Positions 10,322 through 19,877 of a stretch of DNA of 64,000 nt are shown piece by piece. Each line of letters opens with the position of its first letter. Within the stretch, counting starts at the first letter, position 1. Below the pieces are notes generated by a model. It was not told the origin of the DNA. It did no database searches and worked only from the letters and a program-made list of their open reading frames with translations. Source of the DNA: Patiria miniata (Eukaryota > Echinodermata > Asteroidea > Valvatida > Asterinidae); contig NW_024037065.1 of assembly GCF_015706575.1 (NCBI RefSeq), positions 2,542,001 through 2,606,000 of the forward strand, given 5' to 3'. The position numbers and the translations under genes were made by a program.

Positions 10322-13300
10322 TTATACCTTTAATGCCAATTTAGCTGGCGTTGTCTTTCCTTTTCCCCGGAATCCACGTGTGGAGTCGCAGCCAGTCAAG
10401 CAGTGCAGACCGATCAGTTTTTGTGTTGTCTCTGCTCCCAGAACATGGCTCACTTGTGAGATGTTGACTGTGCGCAAATTCTTTCCCCTGCCAGTGTGAA
10501 AAAGTAAGGGTGACTGTATAGAACTGCTGTGATGCAGAGCCACGATGAAAACATCAGTGTCGGGACTTTTGATGATGATGTTCTTCCTAGGGCTGTTGGG
10601 TGAGGCCTGAGAGGAGATGAAAGCACAGTGCAGAAACATCCGGGTGTCTGCCTCTTCATGACTACACTCTAACTCTGGTACATTTTCACTTTGGACCTTG
10701 CCATTGACATTATGCAACACATGACATTCTTGTCCATGGGCCAAGTACACCTTGACATCCTTTAAGATGGCTGATGATACTTTTTTCCACGTTTGGAACA
10801 TGAAGTCAACCAAGTTTTCTTTGTTGCGACCGACTCCAAGGAATTTCTTCCACTGAACAGGTACTGGTTGTCCAGCATTGGATATTTTGATCACCTGTGT
10901 TCCACTCCCAGCTCTTCGGTTTCTCTCAGCATTCTTGATGCTTGTTACTGGATACTGGTCAGTGACAAAATGAATTTCTTTCGAACCGATTTGTGATGAC
11001 AAACTAACCAGCTTCACCAAAAGGCTTTCTGCCAACAAACCCCAGCTTTTGGGTCGTTCACGCGGCCGAAGTGTTTGCAGCATTGCCATGCCATCCACTA
11101 CCCAGATGGATTCCAATGGAATCGGGCTTACCGGTGCAACCCCAGCCAGTTCCTCGACATAGTGCATCAGGTCAGACTTGGAGTTCTTGTACAGATGGCC
11201 ACTCTCTGTGGCTATAGGAAGAGGTACAGGCCCAAGACTGTAAGACAACACCTCTCTCATATCGGCATTCCTTACTTGGCTTATTACTAGCAGACGAGCA
11301 AAGAGATCACGGTTCGCCTTCAGTACCACTTGTTTGCTATTGACTCGCCGGGTCACTTCTTTGCCCTGATTTGAGAATGTTAGCAACTTGTTCTTCTTCA
11401 ATGCGTCAAAGAACCCCACTTGGTCACTCTGCAACCGCTTTTTGATGAACTGTACACATTTGTCCTCTCCAAGGCCCTTGGCTTTCATCAAGTCCTCACA
11501 CACTTTATCACTTGCCACAACACCAGATGAGATATGAATCAAGTCGCTGCCTTCACATTCAAAAGGATTCACCATGTTTGAGATGGTCTCCATGACCCCC
11601 TGTGTAGCCTTCTCATCTTGTTGATTGCGCGTCACATCAAGATCCTTGCGCATTCTTCCTTTACCAGGTATTTTCCCAGCCATTTCCCGACATTTGTGAG
11701 TTATACCCGAACGCTGATGCTGAGTCAAGTGCCATCGCTGAACTGCCCCCTTCTTTCTGGTAAACCCGGTCAGTCCTCCTGTTGCAAGTCTCCTCTATTA
11801 GTTGATCGCAGGGAATCTGAGAAAACCCATATTCATCTTGCATCTGAACTGCAAAGCGTCCCATCATCATTCCATTGTGGAGGTGAGGATGTGTCATCGG
11901 CAAGGCACACATTTCGAGCCAGTACACTGCCCCGTACCTGGAGTAGTTCACTCTGTCGTAGGCAAAATACCAAGGCAGCATACTCCTAATACTGGAAAGG
12001 TGTAACTGCCAGTCGCCTTCTCTGCTGGCACTTATCAGCATCAACAACAATTGCACCATAGACATATAGGACATCCAGAAGACAAACGTTTTGCTGTGTT
12101 TGCAGGCCTCTTCAATGTACCTCTTGTATGACTCTTCAAGTTGAATTAACTCACCATTCTCTTCACTGCTCAACTGATCAGCAAAATCTGAACCAAGGAA
12201 GACATATGACTGACGCATTTCATGAAGAAGATGATGTGCTGACTCTAGTTCCTCATCTTGCAGGGTACCAAGGTAAGCATCAAACATCAGCCGATGCAGG
12301 GCTTCACACACTACCTTGTGAGCTCTCATTGCCCTGTTATAATGGTGACCACTCATAACTCCATTTACGGCACCCTCCGCAATCAAACCTGATTCAATCA
12401 TCACATCTCTCAAACCGCCATCTCCAAATCTTTTACCAAGACAGCTCAGAAAGGACAGGCAGGTGTGGAATACACCCAGTCGGACAACCGACCTGTTAGT
12501 GAAGATTTCGTCTTGCCACTTGATCTGCTGCGCCTTTGCATAGATGGCTTGATCGAACACTACGACAACCTCATTCAAGTCTAATTTATCTGCGTACTCT
12601 AAACTTCTGAGGAGTATGGTGTAGACAGTGTCATGGTCGGTAGGACTTGCATCAATCAGAGGCAGGTACCGGACCAATGCCTTTGGTGGATTCATGGCGC
12701 CTTGAAGTACAGTATTGAATCCTGTCCATCCATGAATAGTCGGACCTTCATTGCTGCACCGTAGCATGAAGAAGATGTGATCTAATCTGCTTGCATGTTT
12801 CTGAAACTTGGTGAATTCACTCTCCTCAATTTGAATTTCTGTGGCAAATGGTTGTGGGCCTTGTTGCTTTCCACCAAAATAAGACGCAATATGGGATGGT
12901 GCTGTCTGGAGTGTCCTTTCTCTGGTTTTTGGTTTGTGGTGCACGACTACCCGATGAAAATGGGGGATGTGATGGCAAATAAACACCCGGTTGAACAATG
13001 ATTCCAGATGTGCTATGGGTTGTACCCTTACCAGACAGGGTTTCCTCCCCAAAATCAATGTTATCCCACACCAAGGTAGTAAATGCCCCTACTCTGACAT
13101 CATCTGGAACTGGATTTTCACCCAACATCAACTGCCTCTTGGCCAAAGCTGTGTCATGCTCGAGCACAGATGTCACGGATGTGCAGTGGCCCAACCCATT
13201 TAACAAACCAAGAAGTTGTGCAGAGCCCGACAGGTGTCGAATGGCCATTGACAATGCAGTGTGCTTCGGTGTGGCCAACTTTCCTCTACTTGACAAGTAC

Positions 13301-16300
13301 AGCACATCCTGGCACACTGACAGCAGCTTCCGGTGGTCTTGCTGCCCTACCTCAACCCGGGAAGTTGCTTCAGGTTCGTCAGAGAAGCCTGTCATCCATG
13401 CCATGGTATTGTACAGCTGATGGGGGACCAGCTGTTCTGAGTGATGCAAAGTCAAATCCTCTGCAGTTGGTGGCCAAGGTAATTTAACAGACGGAGGTTC
13501 CTTGATGATTTTATGCAGCTCTAAAGATGCAGTGAATAGGGTGTGCAGATTTGTTTGCTGGAGGTCCGACGGCTTGTGTTTGCTTGATGGACCTGGTCTT
13601 GCCTCAACATCACTGGTGTCAGCCTCACTTTCAGTCTCAGACGAGGTGTCTGTCTCTGAGCCCAGTGCATCCTCAACCAATTCTTCTCTGGCAAGCGTTT
13701 CACAGTAGACTATGTCACTCATACGTCTGTCAGCTGCAGTTTGAAATACAAGTTGAGGAAACGTGTTCTTCAGTCTCATCTTCAGATTGTGCGAGCGGTA
13801 GTTTGGACAATCCACACCTTCCAATTCCTTCACATACTTCACAAATTTCCGTCGCAGTGAAGTGAGGCATAGAATTTCCTTATCCTCAATCAGCCTTTTT
13901 CTGACAACATTTGAACAGAACTGGTCATAGGCATCGCTGTATTTCTGAGACATCAAATCAGGTGGTGCAGGGGCCCGATATATTAAGAACCTTGTGTACT
14001 CTTGGTAGCACAGGCGATGATAGCACACCTCAATTGCAACAAGATCCTTTCCCTCAATCTGTGAGAGCAGCTGCTGATCTTCTTTTATCCTTGCTGCTTC
14101 AAGAAGTTTTCCTGCAGTGAGCGTCTGGCATTGGGAAAGTTTGTCAAGCACAGTTTTTCTTGTCCTCTTGTTCGAACTCCACCTCTTCTTTTTGTTGCAG
14201 ATGATGCATATACGTGGCAGTATGTGAGGTTTCTCGGGATTTCCTGGAAGGAAACCTGATGTTGAGCGAAGTTTCCTCCTTGGGGGCGCAGTGATGCATC
14301 CTCCTGTGTCTCTTTCCTCTGTGTCTGCCTCTGTGTCTGCATCTGTGAACATGGGGGGGGGGGGGAATGTAGGGATATTTATATACAGCGTGCCTGATGA
14401 ATTGCAATCTGGGGAGAAATTAACTGGGAAGAGTACACACAAAGCAGAAAGTCTACATGTTGGATATGCTGCACTCCATTGTAGGACATGTGGAACTCGA
14501 GGAATAAACATTAGCAATGAATGGAAATTCTCAGAGAATGTCAATTCTAAAGTAGGGCTTGTATAAGTTTGCAAGTATTTGCAATTTGATTTTTAACTTA
14601 ACAATTATGAAACCCTTACTCAAACTACAGTTGTGTAGAAGAAGGCTCTATCACCAACCAGCCCCTGTTCTGGGTATTTTATATTTTTTTATGGGAGTGT
14701 GATTATGTGACTCCACAGGAAAAAAGGAAAAAATACCTCGACTTCTATGTTGTCGTTTCTTTGCACGTCGTTCTGCGCGGTCTATCATAGAAATATCGCA
14801 GAAACGTTTGTAGCACGGTTGATGGTATCCAAACGCCTGCAATTAAAATTAAAAAAATATCACTCAATACTCTCATTTCAAAATTTCACAATGTAAATCA
14901 CAAAGTATTATACACAGTAGATCCTTGTCAATTGATTGGAAGATTCAAGTCAAAGATGAACTGTTCCATTCAATTCAGCTTTAACTCGTAGAATGGAACA
15001 TTCTATCTTTTAACTTAGGAAAATATTCACACCATGGCACCTACAGGTACAAACATTCATTATTTATACTATTCTTTATCAGGCGATCAGTGATCAGGCA
15101 AAATTTTAGAAAAATGGGGGGGAAAAGGCAAAATCAAAAACAAAAAATATTGACGGTAAGGGCTTGAAAATTAGACAAGCGGGCAGTGTCTTACTTTCTT
15201 TTGATTACATTATACCATCTAGAAAAAAATAGTAAGGAAATAAATGTACAGTTACATAAATGAGGACGCTATGAGCTACCATAGGTTTGTACACAGGTGT
15301 CATGGCGTACGTATATGGAATTTTTTCCTTCCGGCTCTTAAAATCCTACGTTTGAGGGGGAAAACAGGAAAAAATGTTGCAACCTGACGCCACTTCCGCA
15401 ATTGTGTACAAAATACATTTGTAGGATATGGACAGTCAAGAAAATTGTCTAGTAATTAATGTAGGCCTACTTAATAATAGATAGTGGATATTTTGCCGGA
15501 GGTAATGCCGGCAAACTAACGTTTACTAAAGGTTTGCCGGCGGCAATCCATATCAACAGAGGCCGCTGTACTGTAAGATAGTGCTGAATTATAAGATGTA
15601 TTAAATTCCCAACAAAAGTTGTATAAAACATTTGGTATAGTGGTTAAGCAACAGCACTTGTGAGCGGGATGACCCGGGTTCGATTCCGATCCCCGCCACA
15701 TTTCTAAGGTCATGAAGGTTTTTTTTTCCGTTGTCTATCTGGAGGATTTTTTTTTTAAAGGGAAGTAAAGTCCGAAATTATAAAATGGTCTGATTCCCAT
15801 CTTGTGAATACGAAGTTACAACAATAGAATTGGCATGGAGCCAGACTAAAATTTGTCACCGGAAAATGTTCAAGTAAAAAAAAACACTGTAACTGCACAT
15901 GTCATGCATGTTCAGTGCATATCCGGCAAACTAACGTTTACTTAAGGTTTGCCGTCTCCGGCAAAATATCCACTGCCTTAATAATAGTAGGCTACATTTA
16001 ATGTTTATGTAGACTTAGTATTTCCTAACAAACATGACAAAATTGGAAATATTTCTCAGTCCCAGACATATGCAGACATTGCCAGACTCATGTCTATTAT
16101 TATTAATCATATTTTTTTGCAATGAATAATTCCCAGACATATGCAGACATGCCAGACTCATGTCTATTATTATTAATCATATTTTTTTGCAATGAATAAC
16201 CTTCAATCAGATGACATACGAAGAAAAAAGTGGCGTCAGGTTGCAAAAGTTTTCCTGAATAATTAATACGAACTATCGTTTATAGGCCTAGTATAGTAAG

Positions 16301-16585
16301 GCCGCGTACGGTATGCCCTACAAATATGCCTACCTTTGACAATGATTCCGGTAGTACATCTCCTTCCACGAGTGCTATTGGCATGCCGATGTTTTCCTCC
16401 GCTTTTTTCACGATATCTTCGATTTCAGATTCCCCCGCATTCTTCCATCTACCTGCACATGCAATGAATTTTGTCCAGCTTTTCTCTGAAAACGATGAAA
16501 CGGTTGTTCGGGCATTGGAAACATGCATTATGCACTTTTTTCTGTCCGATTCGCCGTCGTCTGAGGAGCTCATGGCGTCCGCCAT
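10322..16585 (-). CDS. Spliced multi-domain gene with C-terminal FEN1/XPG-like nuclease fold (candidate)
   Basis: Three exons join in phase: 16,585-16,334 (donor AAG|GTAGGC), 14,836-14,737 (acceptor TTGCAG, donor GAG|GTATTT) and 14,342 down to 10,328. Exon 2 leaves one base that pairs with the two bases opening exon 3. Order: two Cys/His modules, an acidic linker, a conserved middle region, a long helical region, then the nuclease-like domain. The large exon needs two one-base corrections, near 12,962-12,966 and 11,746-11,750, both at five-base G/C runs, so sequence error is as likely as decay. The end is either a stop at 10,322-10,324 or a donor AAG|GTATAA at 10,328; related proteins I recall run a little longer. 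Such proteins are common but unnamed in invertebrate and fish genomes; whether this is a host gene or a mobile family is open. Confidence 0.7.
10328..11745 (-). CDS. Exon 3, last frame: FEN1/XPG/PIN-like nuclease domain (candidate)
   Basis: Within the frame running 11,728 to 10,322 (468 codons), residues 205-467 show acidic positions in the FEN1 order: D212 in WVVDGMAML (FEN1 D34 position), D257 in HFVTDQYP (D86), E358/E359/D361 in SHEEADTRM (E158/E160), D390 and D392 in KSPDTDVFIVAL (D179/D181), D448 in LTGCDSTRGFRGKGK (D233). The last block also resembles the helix-hairpin-helix with its GCD and GKGK. Spacing is close to FEN1 except a longer gap before the EEAD motif. The likely role is a metal-dependent nuclease; substrate unknown. 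Residues 1-200 look helical with no motif I recognise. This assignment is motif inference, unsupported by a search. Confidence 0.6.
11751..12966 (-). CDS. Exon 3, middle frame: conserved helical region of unknown function
   Basis: Blocks visible in order: GPTIHGWTGFN, ALVRYLPLIDASPT, VVVVFDQAIYAKAQQIKW, VVRLGVFHTCLSFL, AVNGVMSGHHYNRAMRAHK, SASREGDWQLHLSSIRSM, LPWYFAYDRVNYSRY, then FSQIPCDQLIEETCNR and KEGG. These are the best-conserved blocks of the family I remember. Aspartates in VFDQA and AYDRVNY and glutamates in LIEETCN could be catalytic, but I have no structural argument. The frame breaks at the C5 run 11,746-11,750. Confidence 0.6.
12967..14342 (-). CDS. Exon 3, first frame: Cys/His module 2 and conserved WDN region
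   Basis: Starts after TTCACAG at 14,343; the acceptor is preceded by a C-rich pyrimidine tract. An acidic DTEADTEERD stretch leads to CIICNKKKRW...YHRLCYQEYTRF (about residues 80-150 of the exon). Later come a Ser/Glu-rich linker, a GKLATPKHTALSMAI block, HLSGSAQLLGLLNGLGH, DTALAKRQL and LVWDNIDFGEETLSGKG. I know these blocks from a widespread uncharacterised metazoan family but have no function for them. The frame loses register near the G run at 12,962-12,966 and continues in the next frame. Confidence 0.65.
14343..14736 (-). other. Intron 2 of the nuclease-like gene
   Basis: 394 bp, GT (14,736-14,735) to AG (14,344-14,343). Contains the G-run (C-run on the coding strand) that forms the pyrimidine tract. 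No other feature. Confidence 0.65.
14737..14836 (-). CDS. Exon 2: second half of Cys/His module 1
   Basis: The 100-nt exon reads AFGYHQPCYKRFCD, then a basic run RAERRAKKRQHRSR. The GYHQPCYKRF block matches the YHRLCYQEYTRF block of the second module in exon 3, suggesting a duplicated zinc-binding unit. Flanked by a long polypyrimidine tract plus CAG acceptor and a GT donor; phases fit both neighbours. Confidence 0.75.
15481..15976. mobile_element. 496-bp MITE with inverted ends in intron 1
   Basis: Left end AGTGGATATTTTGCCGGAG (15,483-15,501) is matched inverted near 15,956-15,974. Next to each end sits a quasi-palindromic CGGCAAACTAACGTTTACT block. The direct repeat CTTAATAATAG flanks both sides (15,470-15,480 and 15,977-15,987) and is the candidate target duplication. 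Superfamily uncertain; no coding capacity. Confidence 0.75.
15628..15701 (+). repeat. tRNA-like SINE head inside the MITE
   Basis: Contains an A-box-like TGGTATAGTGG, a B box GGTTCGATTCC and ends CCCCGCCA. The 5' end does not pair with the 3' end as an acceptor stem should, so I read it as a tRNA-derived SINE fragment, not a working tRNA gene. Confidence 0.6.
16061..16199. repeat. Tandem duplication, ~70 bp x 2
   Basis: Units 16,061-16,131 and 16,132-16,199 start CCCAGACATATGCAGACAT and end GCAATGAATAA, nearly identical. Lies in intron 1 near exon 1. Confidence 0.85.
16334..16585 (-). CDS. Exon 1: start and first half of Cys/His module 1
   Basis: ATG at 16,583-16,585 opens MADAMSSSDDGESDRKK, followed by CIMHVSNARTTVSSFSEKSW and an acidic helical run ending LPESLSK at a clean donor. 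With exon 2 it forms C..H....(long)...H...C, a likely zinc module. The start is favoured because a YY1-type AAGATGGCGG element overlaps it, and an NRF1-like palindrome lies just upstream. Confidence 0.75.
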
Positions 16586-16640
16586 CTTGCTGCCTAGTAG
16601 TGCCTACGCGCATGCGCACGCTCGTGCTTACGGCGCCCGC
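16586..16640 (-). promoter_or_regulatory. Promoter with NRF1-like palindrome and YY1-type start element
   Basis: CGCGCATGCGCACGC at 16,606-16,620 matches the NRF1 consensus. AAGATGGCGG on the minus strand spans the start codon (16,578-16,588), like the YY1 start element of many TATA-less genes. No TATA box seen. This is typical of a broadly expressed host gene. Confidence 0.5.
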
Positions 16641-17307
16641 TATTGGACCATTCACCGCACCGCGACAGAAGGGCCTCGCTGATTGGTCGTTGGAAAATAA
16701 TGACGTAATTCTTCACTCGTCATTTTTTGCGCCGAAACGGAGGAAATCTGAACTTTCAATCGCGATTTTGGTACGATTTTGGGCCACGGATCAACGGTGG
16801 ATTTTATATGTGGGCATCCCAACAGCTTCCTGAGTAGTTTAAAGTACAATTTGCTTAGATTTGTGATATGCGTCGCGAACCTGCACGATAATCGGCCATG
16901 CATCTTGGTCTAAAAGCCTCCTTATTGCCTTGACCGTCCCGGTCAAAAAGCTAAATAACAAATTAAGCAAATGAGAAAATTACATTATCTGATGAGGTTC
17001 AAGGTACATACATAATGGCGCATCAAATAAATAACATAAGCGCCTCCAAATTTAAGACATCGGGTGGACAACACCTCAAGCGCCTCTTAACCGGACGCCT
17101 CTTCTTTAACTAAATCAAAATGAGGTGAAGTCCCATGATGAAAACCTAACAACCTTTAGATAAATACAAAACGTAAGAAACCTTTAGATAAATACAAAAC
17201 GTAACAACTTTTAGATAAATACAAAACTTTAAGAAACTTTTGATGAATAGAAACCTTATAAAACGCTAGATAACTTTTAAGAAACTGAACAACTCAAATC
17301 AGAAACT
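16641..17307. repeat. Spacer with ~30-bp tandem repeats
   Basis: 17,145-17,290 holds about four imperfect copies of a TTTAGATAAATACAAAACGTAA unit. 16,640-17,140 has CGCCTC blocks and no gene. It may be the remains of the 3' LTR or 3' UTR of gypsy G1, but I could not match it to the G1 5' sequence. Confidence 0.45.
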
Positions 17308-18168
17308 TTAGAAGGTGCCGCTCTGGGAGTCATGCTCGAATTCCACGTGGTATACTCGATGCTGCCGGATCTCTTCGACCTTCTTCCCGTCTTTGTCGTA
17401 GCGGATAATTGTGGTGTTCTCTACGACCTTCTTGAATTTTCCCTTCATGGCTGGCAGCTGTATGGGTTTGGCCGGCACCACACCCGGTGGAGACGTCGCC
17501 TCTACTTATGGAGATTCTCCATCTGTAGCCTCGTTGACCTTCATCATGGCCAACATTTCTTGTGGCTTCCCGCCTCCAGCTCGTACGAATGGCAGTGGCG
17601 CTTCGTTAGCCTCCTTAAACACCGACATTAGAGATGGTGACAACGAGATCTCTGCTGGCATCTGGGCTGGAGCACGAACGGATAGCATTACCCTCGAACG
17701 GATAGCATTACCCTCAGCTTGGCTAGCCGAGGACACAGTCGCCGACGGGACCTGGCGATGCATTGCTCTGCCCCTGTCAACGGATGGCGTTTCCTTTGTC
17801 GTCTCCTCCTTCTTCTCGCGGGGTCGGCTGCTACTCCCTGCACTCCTGCACTCACTCCAGGATGCACAATCTCCAAGATCCCTCCGGGATAGCTGTAGTC
17901 TAAGCGTCTTCCTCGGCTGCGCCATCCGTTCCGCCTCTGTCTCAAGCGCAATCCCATCCACCTCATCCAGATGCTCAGGGTGTTCCTTACTGAAGTGGCG
18001 TCTAAGATTGTCCTTCCTGTTGGATCGGACTGAACAACGGCGGCACCAGGCAAACAGGGATTTCGCCGCGTGCTCTGTCCGAACGAGGCGAGCTAGACTT
18101 GGCCTCTGTTGGTAAGTGCGGTCACACTGTTTGCACTTAAACTCCTGCGGTGGCTCTTGTCCGTCCAT
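17308..18168 (-). pseudogene. C2H2 zinc-finger ORF downstream of G1 pol, one nonsense codon
   Basis: ATG at 18,168 opens MDGQEPPQEFKCKQCDRTY. Two fingers follow: C-x2-C...H near residues 10-32 and CRRCSVRSNRKDNLRRHFSKEH near 42-65. The middle is basic and Ser/Thr-rich. An in-frame TAA at 17,506-17,508 interrupts it; the frame then continues through a VVENTTIIRYDKDGKKVEE stretch to a stop at 17,308-17,310 (287 codons in all). It starts about 70 bp after the pol tail on the same strand, the place where an env would sit. A similar ORF lies at 55.1 kb. It may bind element nucleic acid; function unknown. Confidence 0.65.
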
Positions 18169-18275
18169 TTTTGTCTTTGAGTTCAAAAAGAAAGAAAAGA
18201 ACAAAACATCTAATTAGTTATTTGATCACTACATATTGAGGACGAACGGACAACACACTTTGTTCCCGCAGAGGT

Positions 18276-18557
18276 TTATCTATAGCGAGAGGGCAGTCGC
18301 CTCTGCCTCGGCGGATTCCTCCTCACGGGCTCCTGATTGGTCTGGGTTCCCCGGCCTACATCCTCGTTGTGCTCCAAGGCTTCGGTGTCCTCATCTTGTT
18401 GCAGTTGCTGGAGCCATTCCTCACCCAGCACGTCACTCCTCTCATATGGCGAGGGATCGATCTCACAGTTGGGTGGCACATCTGGTTCAGGCTCTATAAC
18501 ACCGCCAGGCGGCATCTCTGGTTCAAACTGAGCTTGTTGGTTCTGGTAAGGCGGGCG
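18276..18557 (-). pseudogene. G1 pol C-terminal tail
   Basis: Pro/Gln/Glu-rich frame ending NPPRQRRLPSRYR, like the basic RLPSRY tails that end many gypsy pol polyproteins. It is separated from the integrase by the 404-bp MITE at 18,558-18,961. Confidence 0.65.
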
Positions 18558-18961
18558 GGCTAAATACCCCCTGTACATTTACCGTGGGACGGTACTGTTA
18601 TTGAGGAAGTGTGGGACCCTTCAAGCCAAAGCGGGAGACGGTCCACGCATGAACGCACACGGTACAGCCGTGCATGGTAACGGTTTGCAGTGGGGCTTGT
18701 ATGTTTAGGGCAGACAAAATCAAGATCAGAGGATTAGCAATGAACCAGGTCTTTGCGGTCGGTGAGTAGAAGCCGCCACTGATGGGTATGAAACCGCAGG
18801 ATTCATTGTTATAAAAATGGTTATTTGTAGCGGGAGCCGGGAGTGCCAACCGTGGGACGGTTTGTAGAAACAGGTCACCCGCTTTCTTTTCAAGCGGGAG
18901 CCGATAAAAGTGGGGCTCAATTGAAAGCGGCTCCCGGTAAGTGAACAGGGGGTATTTAGCC
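18558..18961. mobile_element. 404-bp MITE in G1 pol
   Basis: Ends GGCTAAATACCCCCTGT (18,558-18,574) and its exact inverted copy at 18,945-18,961. Interior repeats CCGTGGGACGGT and CAAGCGGGAG in both orientations. It splits the G1 integrase from the pol tail. Superfamily unknown; target duplication unclear. Confidence 0.75.
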
Positions 18962-19874
18962 TGTCTGCCTAACGCCTCCCAGGTGAGGGTACTAGTTGTG
19001 GTGGCGGCACCTGCCACGCCTCCAATGCCTTACCCTGATACTCCTTCAGTCGGTCTGAATGCACTACCTGCATTCGCCCCCGTGGTTTCCTCTGTATCCT
19101 AAACTTCACATCCGAAAGTTTCTTGATCACTAGGAAAGGCCCTTTCCACCGGCTCACAAACTTGGTCGATACCCCTTTCTTTATAGAGGGGTCGTACAGC
19201 CAGACGAATGTTCCCTCCCTGTGCCTTGCATCCTCTGCTCGTCTATCATACGTACGCTTTTGATGCCTCGCACTCAACCTGAGTTCTTGCCTGGCTCAGT
19301 CATGAGCCACTTGCATGCGATGCCTCAATTCCTCTCCATAGTCTGTGTTAGGTTCATCTCCCCTCAAAGGTGGTGTCTCCGTCGTCAAGTCTATCGGTAA
19401 CGCAACCTCCCGTCCGAGCATAAGCATATTCGGTGTCTCTGCCGTGGACTCCTGAGGAACTGACCTATAGGCGAATGTAGCAAATGGCAACTGTTCGTCC
19501 CAGGCCCTCTGGCCTCGGCTCGTTTCAAGCATCATTGACACTGTGGTTATCAGTGTACGGTTAAAACTCTCGATTAACCCATCGGATTTGGGATTATACG
19601 CCACTGTCCGGGTCTTTTTTTATCCCAATGATCTTGCACATTTCGGAATAGATAGCAGACTCAAAGTTACCTCCCTGGTCGGAGTGCAGCTCCCGAGGTA
19701 CCCCATACCGGCATACAACGTTTGTCACAAAAGCTTTAGCCACGGTGGGAGCTTGGCCATCGGGAGGGCATAGGCCTCCATCCATTTGGAGAAATAAAAT
19801 GTCCAACGACGAGCACCCACTTGTTACCCTCTGTTGACACTCTTTTTGGGAGGCGACTTCCGTTTGGCACAAAT
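18962..19874 (-). pseudogene. G1 integrase core and C-terminal domain
   Basis: Starts within the integrase zinc-binding motif (CAKRKSPPKKS) right at the Harbinger edge. Core motifs: RYGVPRELHSDQGGNFES (second catalytic Asp), then after a frame change near 19,600 AYNPKSDGLIESFN (catalytic Glu). A first catalytic block near 19,790 is degraded. The C-terminal part has the GPFLVIKKLSDVKFRIQ block of the GPY/F module. Needs at least two frameshifts; one follows the run of T at 19,615-19,621. Would insert element cDNA if intact. Confidence 0.8.
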
Positions 19875-19877
19875 GGG

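Noticed and set aside
15628..15701. Functional tRNA gene
   Set aside because: A and B boxes are present but the acceptor stem does not pair; placed as a SINE fragment.
17411..18115. Plus-strand frame of 234 codons
   Set aside because: Antisense shadow of the zinc-finger ORF after G1 pol.
18558..19017. Minus-strand 139-codon frame as part of G1 pol
   Set aside because: It lies inside the 404-bp MITE with exact inverted ends and has no pol motif.
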